64,000 nt of DNA, taken from DASWLF01 sp963768765. GTDB lineage: Bacteria > Desulfobacterota > Desulfobaccia > Desulfobaccales > 0-14-0-80-60-11. Positions 43,892 through 52,061 of the stretch are shown one piece after another. The position numbers were made by a program, and so were the translations under genes. The stretch's first letter is position 1, and each line of letters starts with the position of its first letter. Where the stretch lies: NCBI GenBank assembly GCA_963768765.1, contig CAVYJK010000014.1, positions 153,398-217,397 on the forward strand. The letters are read 5' to 3'. Below the pieces are notes generated by a model. That model had not been told where the DNA came from. It saw nothing but the letters and a program-made list of their open reading frames with translations, and made no database searches.

Positions 43892-45106
43892 ATGGTGGGA
43901 GTTTCCAAGCTTTATTGCGGCGCGGTGGAGGCCGGCGATGTGCTTCGCTACCGCGGCCGCCGGGCCCAGGACCTGCCTTCCCACCTCCTGCAGTTCTCCG
44001 CCGACAAGAAGCCGGTGGTGGTGTGGAACGTCACCAAACGGTGCAACCTCAAGTGCCTCCATTGCTACGCCCAGGCCACCGCCACCGGGGCCCCCGATGA
44101 ACTCAGCTTTGATGAAGGCCTGGCCCTGCTCCGGGATTTGAAGGATTTCGGCGTGCCGGTGGTGCTGTTCTCCGGCGGCGAGCCCTTGATGCGGCCGGAC
44201 CTCTTTGACCTGGTGGCCAGGACCGTGGCCCACGGGATGCGGGCCGTGATCTCCACCAACGGCACCCTCATAGACCGGGACCTGGCCCGGCGCCTCAAGG
44301 ACCTGGGCCTTTCCTACGTGGGCATCAGCCTGGACGGCACCGAGGCCGTCCACGATAAGTTCCGGGGCGAGAAGGGTTCCTTCGCCGCGGCCATGGCCGG
44401 GGTGCGCCACTGCCAGGAGGCAGGACTCAAGGTGGGCCTCAGGTTCACCGTCAGCCGCCTCAACTACCAGGAAGTGCCCGCCATCTTCGACCTGGTGGAG
44501 AAGTACGACATCCCCCGCATCTGCTTCTACCACCTGGTCTACGCCGGCCGGGGCAGCAAGCTGGTGGCGGAGGCCTTGAGCCACGCCCAGACCAGGGAAC
44601 TCCTGGACCTGATCTGCGCCCGCACCCGCCGGCTCTTTGAGGCCGGACGCCGCGTGGAGGTGCTCACCGTGGACAACCACGCCGACGGGCCTTACATCTA
44701 CCTCAAGCTGCTTAAGGAAGACCCCCGGCAGGCCGCGGAGGTTCTGGAACTGCTCAAGATGAACGAAGGCAACAATTCGGGCCGGGGCATCGGCTGCGTC
44801 AGTTGGGACGGCCAGGTCCATGCCGACCAGTTCTGGCGCCATTACTCCTTCGGCAACGTGCGCCGGCGCCCCTTCAGCGACATCTGGACCGACCTCACCA
44901 ACCCCCTGATGGCCCAACTGAAAGACAAGAAGCGCCACGTCACCGGCCGCTGTGCCGCCTGCCGCTGGCTGGACGTCTGCGGCGGCAACTTCCGGGTGCG
45001 GGCCGAGGCCCTCACCGGCGACCTCTGGGCCCCGGACCCCGCCTGTTACCTCACCGACGAAGAGATCGGGGTAAGTAGGGGCACGGCGGGCCGTGCCCAG
45101 TCTTAG
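43892..45106 (+). CDS. ahbC: Radical SAM protein, probable 12,18-didecarboxysiroheme deacetylase
   Basis: AhbC removes acetate side chains from 12,18-didecarboxysiroheme in the alternative haem pathway of sulfate reducers and archaea. The N-terminus SKLYCGAVEAGDVLRYRGR and LPSHLLQFSADKKPVVVWN is typical of AhbC. The radical SAM motif is CNLKCLHC. A C-terminal auxiliary cluster region has GIGCVSWDG and CAACRWLDVCGGNFR. The related AhbD (haem synthase) and NirJ are alternatives, but the SKLYCG start favours AhbC. The last residues (after DEEIGV) are encoded by a GGGGCACGGCGGGCCGTGCC repeat, which also sets the stop codon. No other ahb gene is nearby. Confidence 0.8.
   Translation: MVGVSKLYCGAVEAGDVLRYRGRRAQDLPSHLLQFSADKKPVVVWNVTKRCNLKCLHCYAQATATGAPDELSFDEGLALLRDLKDFGVPVVLFSGGEPLMRPDLFDLVARTVAHGMRAVISTNGTLIDRDLARRLKDLGLSYVGISLDGTEAVHDKFRGEKGSFAAAMAGVRHCQEAGLKVGLRFTVSRLNYQEVPAIFDLVEKYDIPRICFYHLVYAGRGSKLVAEALSHAQTRELLDLICARTRRLFEAGRRVEVLTVDNHADGPYIYLKLLKEDPRQAAEVLELLKMNEGNNSGRGIGCVSWDGQVHADQFWRHYSFGNVRRRPFSDIWTDLTNPLMAQLKDKKRHVTGRCAACRWLDVCGGNFRVRAEALTGDLWAPDPACYLTDEEIGVSRGTAGRAQS
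45076..45098. repeat. GGGGCACGG palindrome within ahbC 3' end
   Basis: TAGGGGCACGGCGGGCCGTGCCC is a palindrome related to 24413 and 38669. It overlaps the last codons of ahbC. Confidence 0.65.
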
Positions 45107-45193
45107 GGAATGATTTGGGGGAGGAGCCAAAGGGCACCCGCCCTTTCCCTTACAAAAACTCCCCCAAGCCCCCTCCCCCAATCCCTTATATAA

Positions 45194-45523
45194 TTGGTGG
45201 CACAGGCTTTCCCGCCTGTGCACTTCCCCCCCCAGCCCCCACCTCCTTGTACGGGCGCAATTCATTGCGCCCGGGGCCCTGTTTTTGGTGGCACAGGCGT
45301 CCCGCCTGTGCTTGAGAAAAAATGTAGTCGGGTAGCCCCGGCCTTGGTACCGGTTTGGGAGGATGGTCTGGTCCATGTAGGGGCGGGTTTGAAACCCGCC
45401 CCTACGGTCTCTGGGCCTCACCGCCCACCCAAATTTAGGGGCGGACCTAGGTGTCCGCCCGGCATGTCTCCCACTCCCCCCAACCCTTTATTTTATTTGG
45501 TGGCACAGGCGTCCCGCCTGTGC
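45194..45523. repeat. Dense cluster of family B and C repeats
   Basis: Three family B copies (45194-45222, 45285-45311, 45498-45523), one family C palindrome (45377-45405) and GGGCGCAATTCATTGCGCCC (45253-45272) fill the space after ahbC. A family G fragment (45108-45185) precedes them. No gene is seen between 45107 and 45696. Confidence 0.75.
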
Positions 45524-45555
45524 TTAAAAAAAATGTAGGGTGGGCACTGCCCACC

Positions 45556-45588
45556 AAAAAAAAGGGGCGGCCGGGTCGCCCCTTTTTT
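45556..45588. terminator. Bidirectional terminator
   Basis: A run of A, GGGGCG, a 7-base loop, CGCCCC and TTTTTT. It works on either strand and may end the minus-strand surface-protein remnant or read-through from ahbC. Confidence 0.6.
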
Positions 45589-45590
45589 CC

Positions 45591-45674
45591 ATGTCATTCT
45601 GAACGGAGCGCAGCGAAGTGAAGAATCTCAATCTGGTCCAATTGCGAGATTCTTCGCGGCGCTCAGAATGACAA
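45591..45674. repeat. 84-bp imperfect palindrome, 'TGTCATTCTGAA' family
   Basis: Family F. TGTCATTCTGAACGGAGCG, then AGCGAAGTGAAGAATCTC, with the inverted half GAGATTCTTCGCGGCGCTC and AGAATGACA. A second copy lies at 46272-46345; the two flank the surface-protein remnant. Confidence 0.75.
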
Positions 45675-45696
45675 GTATTGTTCCCGGCCGCTTACG

Positions 45697-46161
45697 TCAT
45701 TTCCCCGGGACGATGCGCACCGAATCACTGCCGCTCAAGGGGATGCCGTCAACGGTCTGCCCTTTCAGATAGCCCTTGGTATCTCCCGTCTCGAAGCCGG
45801 TCATCTGGGTGTAAAAATGGGCCACCAGGTCCGGGAGGCTATCCCCATTCACGTCTTCCACGGTGCAAAACGCCAGGCTCATCAACTCGTTGCCCGTTTC
45901 CCCGAATTTCAAGGAGCCCCAGTCCACCTTCTCCGGGGCGTTAAAATCAGGCGTGGACAAAATGGCCACCGCGATCTTCCCCTTGCTGTCGGGGTTGATG
46001 CTGTTGACATCGCTCCCCGGCTTGATGTCGATGGAGACATTAATAACCGGCGCCGGACCCATGGCCTCGGTCAGCACCCAGAAATCTGCAAGCCATACCG
46101 AATTAGAATCCCACGCATGTGAATTGCGGGTTGTATGAGCTAGGTTAAATGATCCAGGCCC
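45697..46161 (-). pseudogene. C-terminal remnant of a surface protein
   Basis: The frame encodes VSIDIKPGSDVNSINPDSKG, then VAILSTPDFNAPEKV and FCTVEDVNGDSLPDLVAHF. This is a strand-rich C-terminal module found at the end of large secreted proteins in many environmental bacteria. The reading frame continues upstream past the only possible start (GTG 46077) with similar sequence (NSHAWDSNSVWLADFWVL) to a stop at 46162, with no start codon in that part. So only the last ~155 codons of a longer gene survive. It lies between two family F repeats. Confidence 0.6.
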
Positions 46162-46271
46162 TCAGGGGCCGGGTTAACCCCGGCGCTGAGGGGAGCGTTC
46201 AGACCCCCCCAAACCCCCTTCCCCAACCCCCTTCCCCAATCCCTAGAAGCTATTTCAAAACCTGGGTTTTC

Positions 46272-46345
46272 TGTCATCCTGAACGCAGTGAAGGATCTCA
46301 AGTTATTAAAAATACGAGATTCTTCGCTTCGCTCAGAATGACATT
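46272..46345. repeat. Family F imperfect palindrome
   Basis: CTGTCATCCTGAACGCAGTG, then GGATCTC, and the inverted half GAGATTCTTCGCTTCGCTC with AGAATGACA. It is bounded on both sides by short AGCTATTTCAAAACC repeats in inverted orientation (46248 and 46360). Confidence 0.7.
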
Positions 46346-46378
46346 TCATGGCAAGGTAGGGTTTTGAAATAGCTTTTA

Positions 46379-46413
46379 ATAAAAAAAGGGGTAAGGTCCC
46401 TGGACCCTACCCC
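46379..46413 (-). terminator. Terminator of the cold-shock gene
   Basis: On the minus strand GGGGTAGGGTCC pairs with GGACCTTACCCC and is followed by a run of seven or more T. It lies 58 bases after the cold-shock gene stop. Confidence 0.8.
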
Positions 46414-46471
46414 TCGGTTCAAGCAATTTAAAGCAAGCGGGGAGCCGCTCCCCGCCTCCGGTAAGGCGATT

Positions 46472-46681
46472 TTAATCTGTTACCTTGGTTACCTGGACTG
46501 CCTGCAGTCCCTTGGGACCTTCGCTCACCTCGAACTCCACTTTGTCGTCTTCCTTCAGAGTGCGGAAACCGGTACCGACAATATTGGTGTAGTGCACAAA
46601 GAGGTCGGGGCCGTCATCCCGCCGAATGAAACCGTAACCCTTGGCTTCGTTGAACCACTTGACAGTGCCGGTGTAAACCAT
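46472..46681 (-). CDS. Cold-shock protein (CspA family)
   Basis: A 69-residue OB-fold RNA/DNA chaperone with VKWFNEAKGYGFI (RNP1) and LFVHYTNI (RNP2, with His-Tyr). It destabilises RNA structure. AAAAGGAG lies ten bases before the ATG. The space upstream (46682-46887) is free of genes and long enough for the structured leader common in this family. A strong terminator follows. Confidence 0.95.
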   Translation of the reverse strand: MVYTGTVKWFNEAKGYGFIRRDDGPDLFVHYTNIVGTGFRTLKEDDKVEFEVSEGPKGLQAVQVTKVTD

Positions 46682-46887
46682 AAATTTTGCTCCTTTTAAA
46701 GCTTAATTCCTTTGCCGGCCTTCAGCGGAAGGGGACGCAGGCCAAAAAAAAACGGCCGGCTGCCGCCATACCGTCATCGTCTTTATTGTGTCGCCCCGAG
46801 CACTGCTTCTACACCTGACAAAAGGATAGGTTTTCCAATAGCATAGCCCAAGAGCGCTGTCAAGAAAATTATTTAGCTGAAATCACG

Positions 46888-47847
46888 CTACCATTCGGCG
46901 ATACCCAGCAACAGCCGCAGCTGGTCTTCCGTGCATTCTTCCAGGACTTCCAGGTTGTATCCCCCTTCCAGCACCATGATGACTTTGCCGCCGGCGCTCT
47001 CCTGGGCCAGGTCCAGGAGCAGCCTTCCCATCTCCCGGTAGCCGTCCCGGGTGAGGTTCATTTGGGCCAGGGGGTCCTGCCGGTGGGCGTCGAAGCCCGC
47101 GGAAATCAACAGAAATTGGGGGGCAAACTCCTTGAGGCGGGGCAACCCTTCGTTTTTCAAGGCCCCCAGGTAGTCCTCGTCCCCGGACCGGGGCGGCAAA
47201 GGCAGGTTCAGGGTGAAGCCCTCCCCCGGTCCTTTGCCCCGCTCCCGGCGGTAGCCGGTGCCCGGATAGCAATACTGGGGGTCCTCGTGCAGCGACAGGT
47301 AGAATACCCGGGGGTCGGACTCTAACAGGTGCTGGGTGCCGTTGCCGTGGTGCACGTCCCAGTCCACGATGGCCACCCGGTCCAGGCCGAAGTTTTCCAG
47401 CAGGTAAACCGCGCCCAGGGCCACGTTGTTAAAGAAGCAGAAACCCAGGGCCCGGTCCCGCTCGGCATGGTGTCCCGGGGGCCGCACCGCGCAGAAGGCG
47501 TTCTCCACCGCGCCCTTCATGACCGCGTCCGCCGCGGCCAGCACGCCGCCGGCGGCCAGCAGGGCGATATGGTAAGATTCCTTGCAGATGCCGCAATCCG
47601 GCACCTCAAAGATCCGCTTTCCCCGGGCGCAGGCCTCTTTGAAGCGCCGGATGTAATCGGGGGCGTGGAGGCGCTCCACCCACTTCAGGGGGGCCTCGTA
47701 GGGTGGCACGGTCACCACCAGCTCGATGAGGCCCGTTTCCATGAGGTTCTTCTGGATGGCCTTCAGGCGGTCAGGGCGTTCGGGATGCCTCGACCCGGGG
47801 TCGTGCTTCAGGTAGCGTTCATCGTAGACGTAGCCGGTGCGGCGCAT
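46888..47847 (-). CDS. Histone deacetylase family protein (AcuC/HdaH-like)
   Basis: A zinc-dependent deacetylase of 319 residues. RPPGHHAERDRALGFCFFNN, DWDVHHGNGTQH and SAGFDAHRQDPL carry the active-site His pair, the zinc ligands Asp and His, and the second Asp. Bacterial members deacetylate proteins, acetylpolyamines or acetoin-related targets; the substrate here is unknown. I chose ATG 47847 because AGGAG lies six bases upstream. An in-frame start 39 codons earlier would add low-quality sequence. It lies 134 bases downstream of the superoxide dismutase gene on the same strand. Confidence 0.9.
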   Translation of the reverse strand: MRRTGYVYDERYLKHDPGSRHPERPDRLKAIQKNLMETGLIELVVTVPPYEAPLKWVERLHAPDYIRRFKEACARGKRIFEVPDCGICKESYHIALLAAGGVLAAADAVMKGAVENAFCAVRPPGHHAERDRALGFCFFNNVALGAVYLLENFGLDRVAIVDWDVHHGNGTQHLLESDPRVFYLSLHEDPQYCYPGTGYRRERGKGPGEGFTLNLPLPPRSGDEDYLGALKNEGLPRLKEFAPQFLLISAGFDAHRQDPLAQMNLTRDGYREMGRLLLDLAQESAGGKVIMVLEGGYNLEVLEECTEDQLRLLLGIAEW

Positions 47848-47981
47848 GGTTCTCTCCTGGGTGTTAATCTCCCCTGCTGCGGGGGTTCCCCCAAGGGTAA
47901 CCTGGAGCGCCGGGAGTTGTAAAGGGATTTGGAGGAGGGGGAAGGCTGCCGCCTTTCCCCCCACCGGTTACCGCCGCTGGC

Positions 47982-48560
47982 CTAAGCCAGGCGCTTGTCC
48001 GCCACTTCCCATTTGACGTTGTTGAAAAAGCTGGCGATGTAGTCGGCCCTCTTCAGGCCGTAATCGGTCATAAAGGCGTGTTCGAAGACATCCAGGATCA
48101 GAATGGGGTTACAGCCGGCAGGGTGCCCCACGTCGTGCTCGTTGATCCACTGGTTGAAAAGCAGACCCGATTCGATGTCCTCATACATGATGACCCAGCC
48201 GATGCCGCGCATGGCGGCGGTGGCTTTGAAATCCTTGGCGCAGAGTTCCACGGAGCCGAATTGCTCTTTTTTCCGCTTCATCAGGTTGGGGGCCTTGGCC
48301 ATGTCGCCGTCGCCGCCCAGGTTGCTGAAATATAGCTCGTGCAGGCGCATGCCGTTGAACTCCCAGCCCAGGCGGCGCTTCAGCTCGGCAAATTCCGGGG
48401 TGCCCTCTTTGCCGTCTTTCACCATGCCGGCCAACAGCTCCATGACCTTGTTGGTATTGTTCACGTAGCCCTGGTACAGGGTGAAGTGATTCTTGAGCAG
48501 GGTGTCGCTGAAACCTTTCATTCCCAGCAGAAAAGAAAAATCTTTGGCCACATAGCTCAT
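47982..48560 (-). CDS. Superoxide dismutase (Fe/Mn family)
   Basis: The 192-residue enzyme keeps the iron/manganese ligands: His in KNHFTLYQGYV, His in RLHELYF, and Asp and His in the segment LDVFEHAF. WINEHDVGHPAG is an unusual variant of the usual loop. It detoxifies superoxide in the cytoplasm. ATG 48560 has GGAG five bases upstream. The metal cannot be told by eye. It is divergent from the hybrid kinase gene and upstream of the deacetylase gene. Confidence 0.88.
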   Translation of the reverse strand: MSYVAKDFSFLLGMKGFSDTLLKNHFTLYQGYVNNTNKVMELLAGMVKDGKEGTPEFAELKRRLGWEFNGMRLHELYFSNLGGDGDMAKAPNLMKRKKEQFGSVELCAKDFKATAAMRGIGWVIMYEDIESGLLFNQWINEHDVGHPAGCNPILILDVFEHAFMTDYGLKRADYIASFFNNVKWEVADKRLA

Positions 48561-48745
48561 AGGTGCTCCTTTCCGACCCTGGGGCCGTGGAAATTTACCC
48601 TTAAAGATAGTCACGCCCCGGCTCGATGCAAGGCAACCAGGCAAATTTCCCGGCCCAGCCCCGGCCCAGCCCCACCCCCTGCCCGGGGTTTCAAGTTTTG
48701 CCGCCAAATTCCGAAAAAGCCGGGAGGGGGCTGGATAAAGCAATT

Positions 48746-50401
48746 ATGGCCGATTCTTCCACAGCAATCGAACCGCCGCGGGAGCCGCTTGCGGACCAGG
48801 AGAACCTGGCCTTCCTGGAGGCCCTGGTGGACCAGAGCCTGCGCTGCGTCGGCATCGCCGACCCTGACGGCATCATCCGCTATGCCAGCCCCGTTTGTCA
48901 GAACATCTACGGTCTGGCCCCCCAGGAGATCGTGGGCCGGCATTTCCGGGAGCTCTACGCCGATACCGAAGCCCTGGACCGGATGGTGGCCCGCTCCCGC
49001 CTGGAGGGCCGGGTGGACCGCTGGCCCATCCTGGCCCGCACCCGGGACGGCGGCACGACGCCGGTGGAGGTGACCCTGTTGCGCCTCCAGGGCCCCTCCC
49101 GCCCCTCCGGCCCCTCCCGCCCCTCCCGGCTTCTGGGAAGCGTGGCCTTGATTCAGGACGCCCGCCAGCCCCAGGAGCTTAATCGCCAGTTGCAGCAGCA
49201 GGAGCTCGCCCTGGTGGGCCTCAACCGCAGACTGGAGCTGGCCAACCTGGAGCTGACCCGCGCCAACCGCCTGAAGAGCGAGTTCCTGGCCAACACCTCC
49301 CACGAACTGCGCACCCCTTTGAACGCCATTCTGGGTTTCTTGCGGCTGGTGCTGGACGGCCTGTGCGACAATCCCCAGGAGGAGCGGGAGTTTCTGCAAA
49401 ACGCCTACAACAGCGCCCGCAATCTCCTCAGCCTCATCAACGAGCTGCTGGACAGCGCCAAGATCGAGGCCGGCAAACTGGACCTCAACCTGACGGAAGT
49501 CAATATTGCCGCGGTTTTCGCGGAAGTGGAAAAGTTGAGCCGGGTGCAGGCGGCCCAGAAGGGCTTGCGCCTTTCTTTTTCGGCCACCCCCCCGGAGGGT
49601 CTGGTCCGGGCCGACTCCGGCAAACTCCAGCAGGTCCTCCTCAACCTGGTGGCCAACGCCCTCAAGTTCACCCACCAGGGGGAAGTGCGGGTAGGGGCCA
49701 GGTCTTATCCCGCCAAGGGCCATGTACGCTTCGAAGTCCGGGACACCGGCATCGGCCTCCCGCCGGAGAGCCGGCGCGATCTCTTCCAAAAATTTGTCCA
49801 GGGCAACGGCTCCGCCAGCCGCCAGTATGGCGGCACCGGCCTGGGGCTGGCCATTTGCAAGAACCTGGTGGAGTTCATGGGCGGCCAGATCTGGCTCAGC
49901 AGCCCGGGCCCGGAGCAGGGCACCACCGTGTCCTTCACCCTGCCCCTGGTCTCCCGCAAACCCCTTTTCTGGCGCCGGGCGGAAGACCGGGAACGGGGCC
50001 TTAAGGTCCAAGGCCCCGCCCAGGGGCACCTGGTGCTGCTGGTGGAAGACGAACCCAAAATCATCGAAGTGATGACCCGCACCCTGCAGAGGCAGGGTTA
50101 CCGCACCGCCTTCGCGGTGACCGCGGACGACGGCCTGGAAGGGGCCAGGCGCCTTAAGCCGGACCTCATCACCGTTGACATGGGCCTGCCCGTGCGCCCC
50201 CGGGCGGCCCTGCACAGCGGCCTGGATCTGTACCTGGCCCTGCAGCAGAACCACGAGACCGCCGCGATTCCCGTCATCATGGTCACCGGCCATGAGCCGG
50301 TGCTGACCCAGACCCTTCGGGAGCTGCCGCCTCTCTTGGTCAAACCGTTCCGGGCCCGGGATCTGCTGACTAAGGTGGCCGCCCAGCTGGAGGGGAGGTA
50401 A
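48746..50401 (+). CDS. Hybrid histidine kinase (PAS-HisKA-HATPase-REC)
   Basis: The 551-residue soluble protein starts with a PAS domain (about 18-125; LEALVDQSLRCVGIADPDGI). A Pro/Ser/Arg-rich linker (GPSRPSGPSRPSR) and a coiled coil follow. The phosphoacceptor box is NTSHELRTPLNAI. The HATPase domain has NLVANALKFTH, DTGIGLPP and GGTGLGLAI. A C-terminal receiver domain has VEDEPKI and the phosphoacceptor Asp in ITVDMGLP. There are no membrane helices, so it senses something in the cytoplasm. It is followed 131 bases later by a GGDEF response regulator on the same strand, a likely partner. The start is the first Met with domain support; the ribosome site is unclear. Confidence 0.88.
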   Translation: MADSSTAIEPPREPLADQENLAFLEALVDQSLRCVGIADPDGIIRYASPVCQNIYGLAPQEIVGRHFRELYADTEALDRMVARSRLEGRVDRWPILARTRDGGTTPVEVTLLRLQGPSRPSGPSRPSRLLGSVALIQDARQPQELNRQLQQQELALVGLNRRLELANLELTRANRLKSEFLANTSHELRTPLNAILGFLRLVLDGLCDNPQEEREFLQNAYNSARNLLSLINELLDSAKIEAGKLDLNLTEVNIAAVFAEVEKLSRVQAAQKGLRLSFSATPPEGLVRADSGKLQQVLLNLVANALKFTHQGEVRVGARSYPAKGHVRFEVRDTGIGLPPESRRDLFQKFVQGNGSASRQYGGTGLGLAICKNLVEFMGGQIWLSSPGPEQGTTVSFTLPLVSRKPLFWRRAEDRERGLKVQGPAQGHLVLLVEDEPKIIEVMTRTLQRQGYRTAFAVTADDGLEGARRLKPDLITVDMGLPVRPRAALHSGLDLYLALQQNHETAAIPVIMVTGHEPVLTQTLRELPPLLVKPFRARDLLTKVAAQLEGR

Positions 50402-50532
50402 AGGGGTTCAAACTTTTCGCAAGCTATTATGGCCCCCTTAACGCCCCCTTAACCAAGAGGGTCAGTGGCACCAGGCGCCTTAAGATAATGGCACCGTTTT
50501 CTTGATAAACAGACCCTTACCGGGAGACAGCC

Positions 50533-51396
50533 ATGTCCGCTTCGCCCCATCAGGTCCTGGTGGTAGACGACGATCCTTCCTGCCTGAAGATTCTGCGCAA
50601 ATTCCTGGAGAATGAGGGCTACAAAGTGGCGTGCGCCGCGGACGGCCGGCGGGCCCTGGCCCAGGCCCGGATTCTCAAGCCGGACCTCATCATCTGCGAC
50701 TGGATGATGCCGGGGCTGGACGGCCCCCAGGTCTGCCAGGCCGTCAAGTCCGACCCGAACCTCAAAGACACCTTCTTCATTTTCCTCACGGCCCTGGACA
50801 AGAGTCACATCGGCCGCGGCATCTCCCAGGGGGCCGACGATTTCCTCACCAAGCCCATCGACCCGGTGGAGGTCAGCGCCAAGGTGAAGGCCGGGCTGCG
50901 CCTGTCCCGCACCCAAAAGGCCCTCCTGGATTGGGCCCACCGGGACGGGCTCACCGGTGTGTACAACCGCCGCTACTGGGAAAACGCCCTGGACCTGGCC
51001 TGTCGGGGCGGCATTCCCTTCACCCTGATCATGCTGGACGTGGACCGGTTCAAGGAGATCAACGACCGCTGGGGGCACCAGACCGGGGACGCCTTTTTGC
51101 AGGAATTGGCCCGCATTTGGGCGGCGAAACTCAAGCCGGGCGAAATTCTGGCCCGGCTGGGGGGAGACGAGTTTGCCGGCCTCTTCTACCGCACCCTGCC
51201 GGCGCTGCGCTCCCTGCGCCGGGAGGCGGAACGGCAGCTGGCCGCCGCCTTCCCGGGGATGCCGCTGGGGCTGTCCTTGGGGGAGGCCCACTTCAACCCC
51301 CGACGGCCTGCCGGTCCGTCCGCCCTCATGGCCCGGGCCGACCAGCGCCTCTACCGCGACAAACACCGGCGCCGCCAGGGTGCGGTCAGCCCCTGA
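50533..51396 (+). CDS. Response regulator with GGDEF domain (diguanylate cyclase)
   Basis: An N-terminal receiver domain (VVDDDPSCLKIL, phosphoacceptor Asp in IICDWMMPG, Lys in LTKPI) is joined to a GGDEF domain with DGLTGVYNRRYW, DVDRFKEIND and the active-site RLGGDEFAG. The protein should make cyclic di-GMP when phosphorylated. The RxxD inhibitory site is not present at its usual place (LKPGE), so product inhibition may be weak. GGGAGAC precedes the ATG. The hybrid kinase immediately upstream is the likely phosphodonor. Confidence 0.92.
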   Translation: MSASPHQVLVVDDDPSCLKILRKFLENEGYKVACAADGRRALAQARILKPDLIICDWMMPGLDGPQVCQAVKSDPNLKDTFFIFLTALDKSHIGRGISQGADDFLTKPIDPVEVSAKVKAGLRLSRTQKALLDWAHRDGLTGVYNRRYWENALDLACRGGIPFTLIMLDVDRFKEINDRWGHQTGDAFLQELARIWAAKLKPGEILARLGGDEFAGLFYRTLPALRSLRREAERQLAAAFPGMPLGLSLGEAHFNPRRPAGPSALMARADQRLYRDKHRRRQGAVSP

Positions 51397-51449
51397 TTTT
51401 ACTAATGTGGCGTGCGTCGTAATTAATATGAGTTTAATACCGGGTTTTT

Positions 51450-51540
51450 ATCCCCCCTTTTTAAAGGGGGGGTAAGGGGGGATTACGAATAACCCATTGA
51501 TAATCCCCCTAAATCCCCCTTTAGAAAAGGGGGATTTAAA
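51450..51540. repeat. Family E inverted pair
   Basis: ATCCCCCCTTTTTAAAGGGGGGG and GGGGGATTACG, followed by ATAATCCCCCTAAATCCCCC and AAAAGGGGGATTT. This is the same composite palindrome as at 36297 and 43694. The gap 51397-51714 has no gene. Confidence 0.7.
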
Positions 51541-51714
51541 GAGCCACTCGGCAATACCCTGGCAGAATAAACCTCATATGATTTACGGGACACTAGGAAC
51601 GGATTGAAGACAGGTATTAAGACGTCCTCGCCGCTACCCTAATGGCGTCCCCCCAACTTCTTCCTTCTTCATTGCTTCCGCAGGCGGGTTGGAGTATATT
51701 TTCAACTTAAAGCT

Positions 51715-51975
51715 TTACTCCTGGGATTCCAGGTCTTCGGGGTCCAGCAGGCCCTGATCGATGAGGGCCGCTTCCAACTGGCCCAGGGCCTGCTTGAATT
51801 CGGGGTAAAGCCCCACCGCCAGGGACACCCCTTTGCGGGTGGGTACCCACTCTCCCTCCCGGTCCCCGGGCACATGGACCCGGATGTCGATGAGACGGTG
51901 GCCTTTAAACTCGGACAGCGACAGAAACAACACTTCTCGGGCGTTTTTGGTGACCTTGCTTATGACTTCGGACAT
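51715..51975 (-). CDS. PC4/p15-type transcriptional coactivator family protein
   Basis: An 86-residue protein with the PC4 core (VLFLSLSEFKGHRLIDIRVHV, then WVPTRKGVSLAVGLYPEF). PC4-like proteins form dimers that bind single-stranded or melted DNA. They are best known from eukaryotes and phage but are present in many bacteria. The C-terminus is acidic. GAGGGGGG lies four bases before the ATG. It is divergent from cysS, with 86 bases between the starts. Confidence 0.8.
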   Translation of the reverse strand: MSEVISKVTKNAREVLFLSLSEFKGHRLIDIRVHVPGDREGEWVPTRKGVSLAVGLYPEFKQALGQLEAALIDQGLLDPEDLESQE

Positions 51976-52061
51976 TCATCCCCCCTCTGCGCTTCCCTTT
52001 GCGGCAGCGCGGCTGGGATTGACTTCGCTTATCTCCACGACCTTGTCAACCCCTTTTTCGT

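Noticed and set aside
45194..45523. Possible CRISPR array (GGTGGCACAGGCGT copies)
   Set aside because: Copies are irregularly spaced, mixed with other families and also scattered singly through the window.
46682..46887. Cold-shock leader RNA thermosensor
   Set aside because: The space fits, but I could not identify a cold-box sequence or defined folding, so no feature is called.
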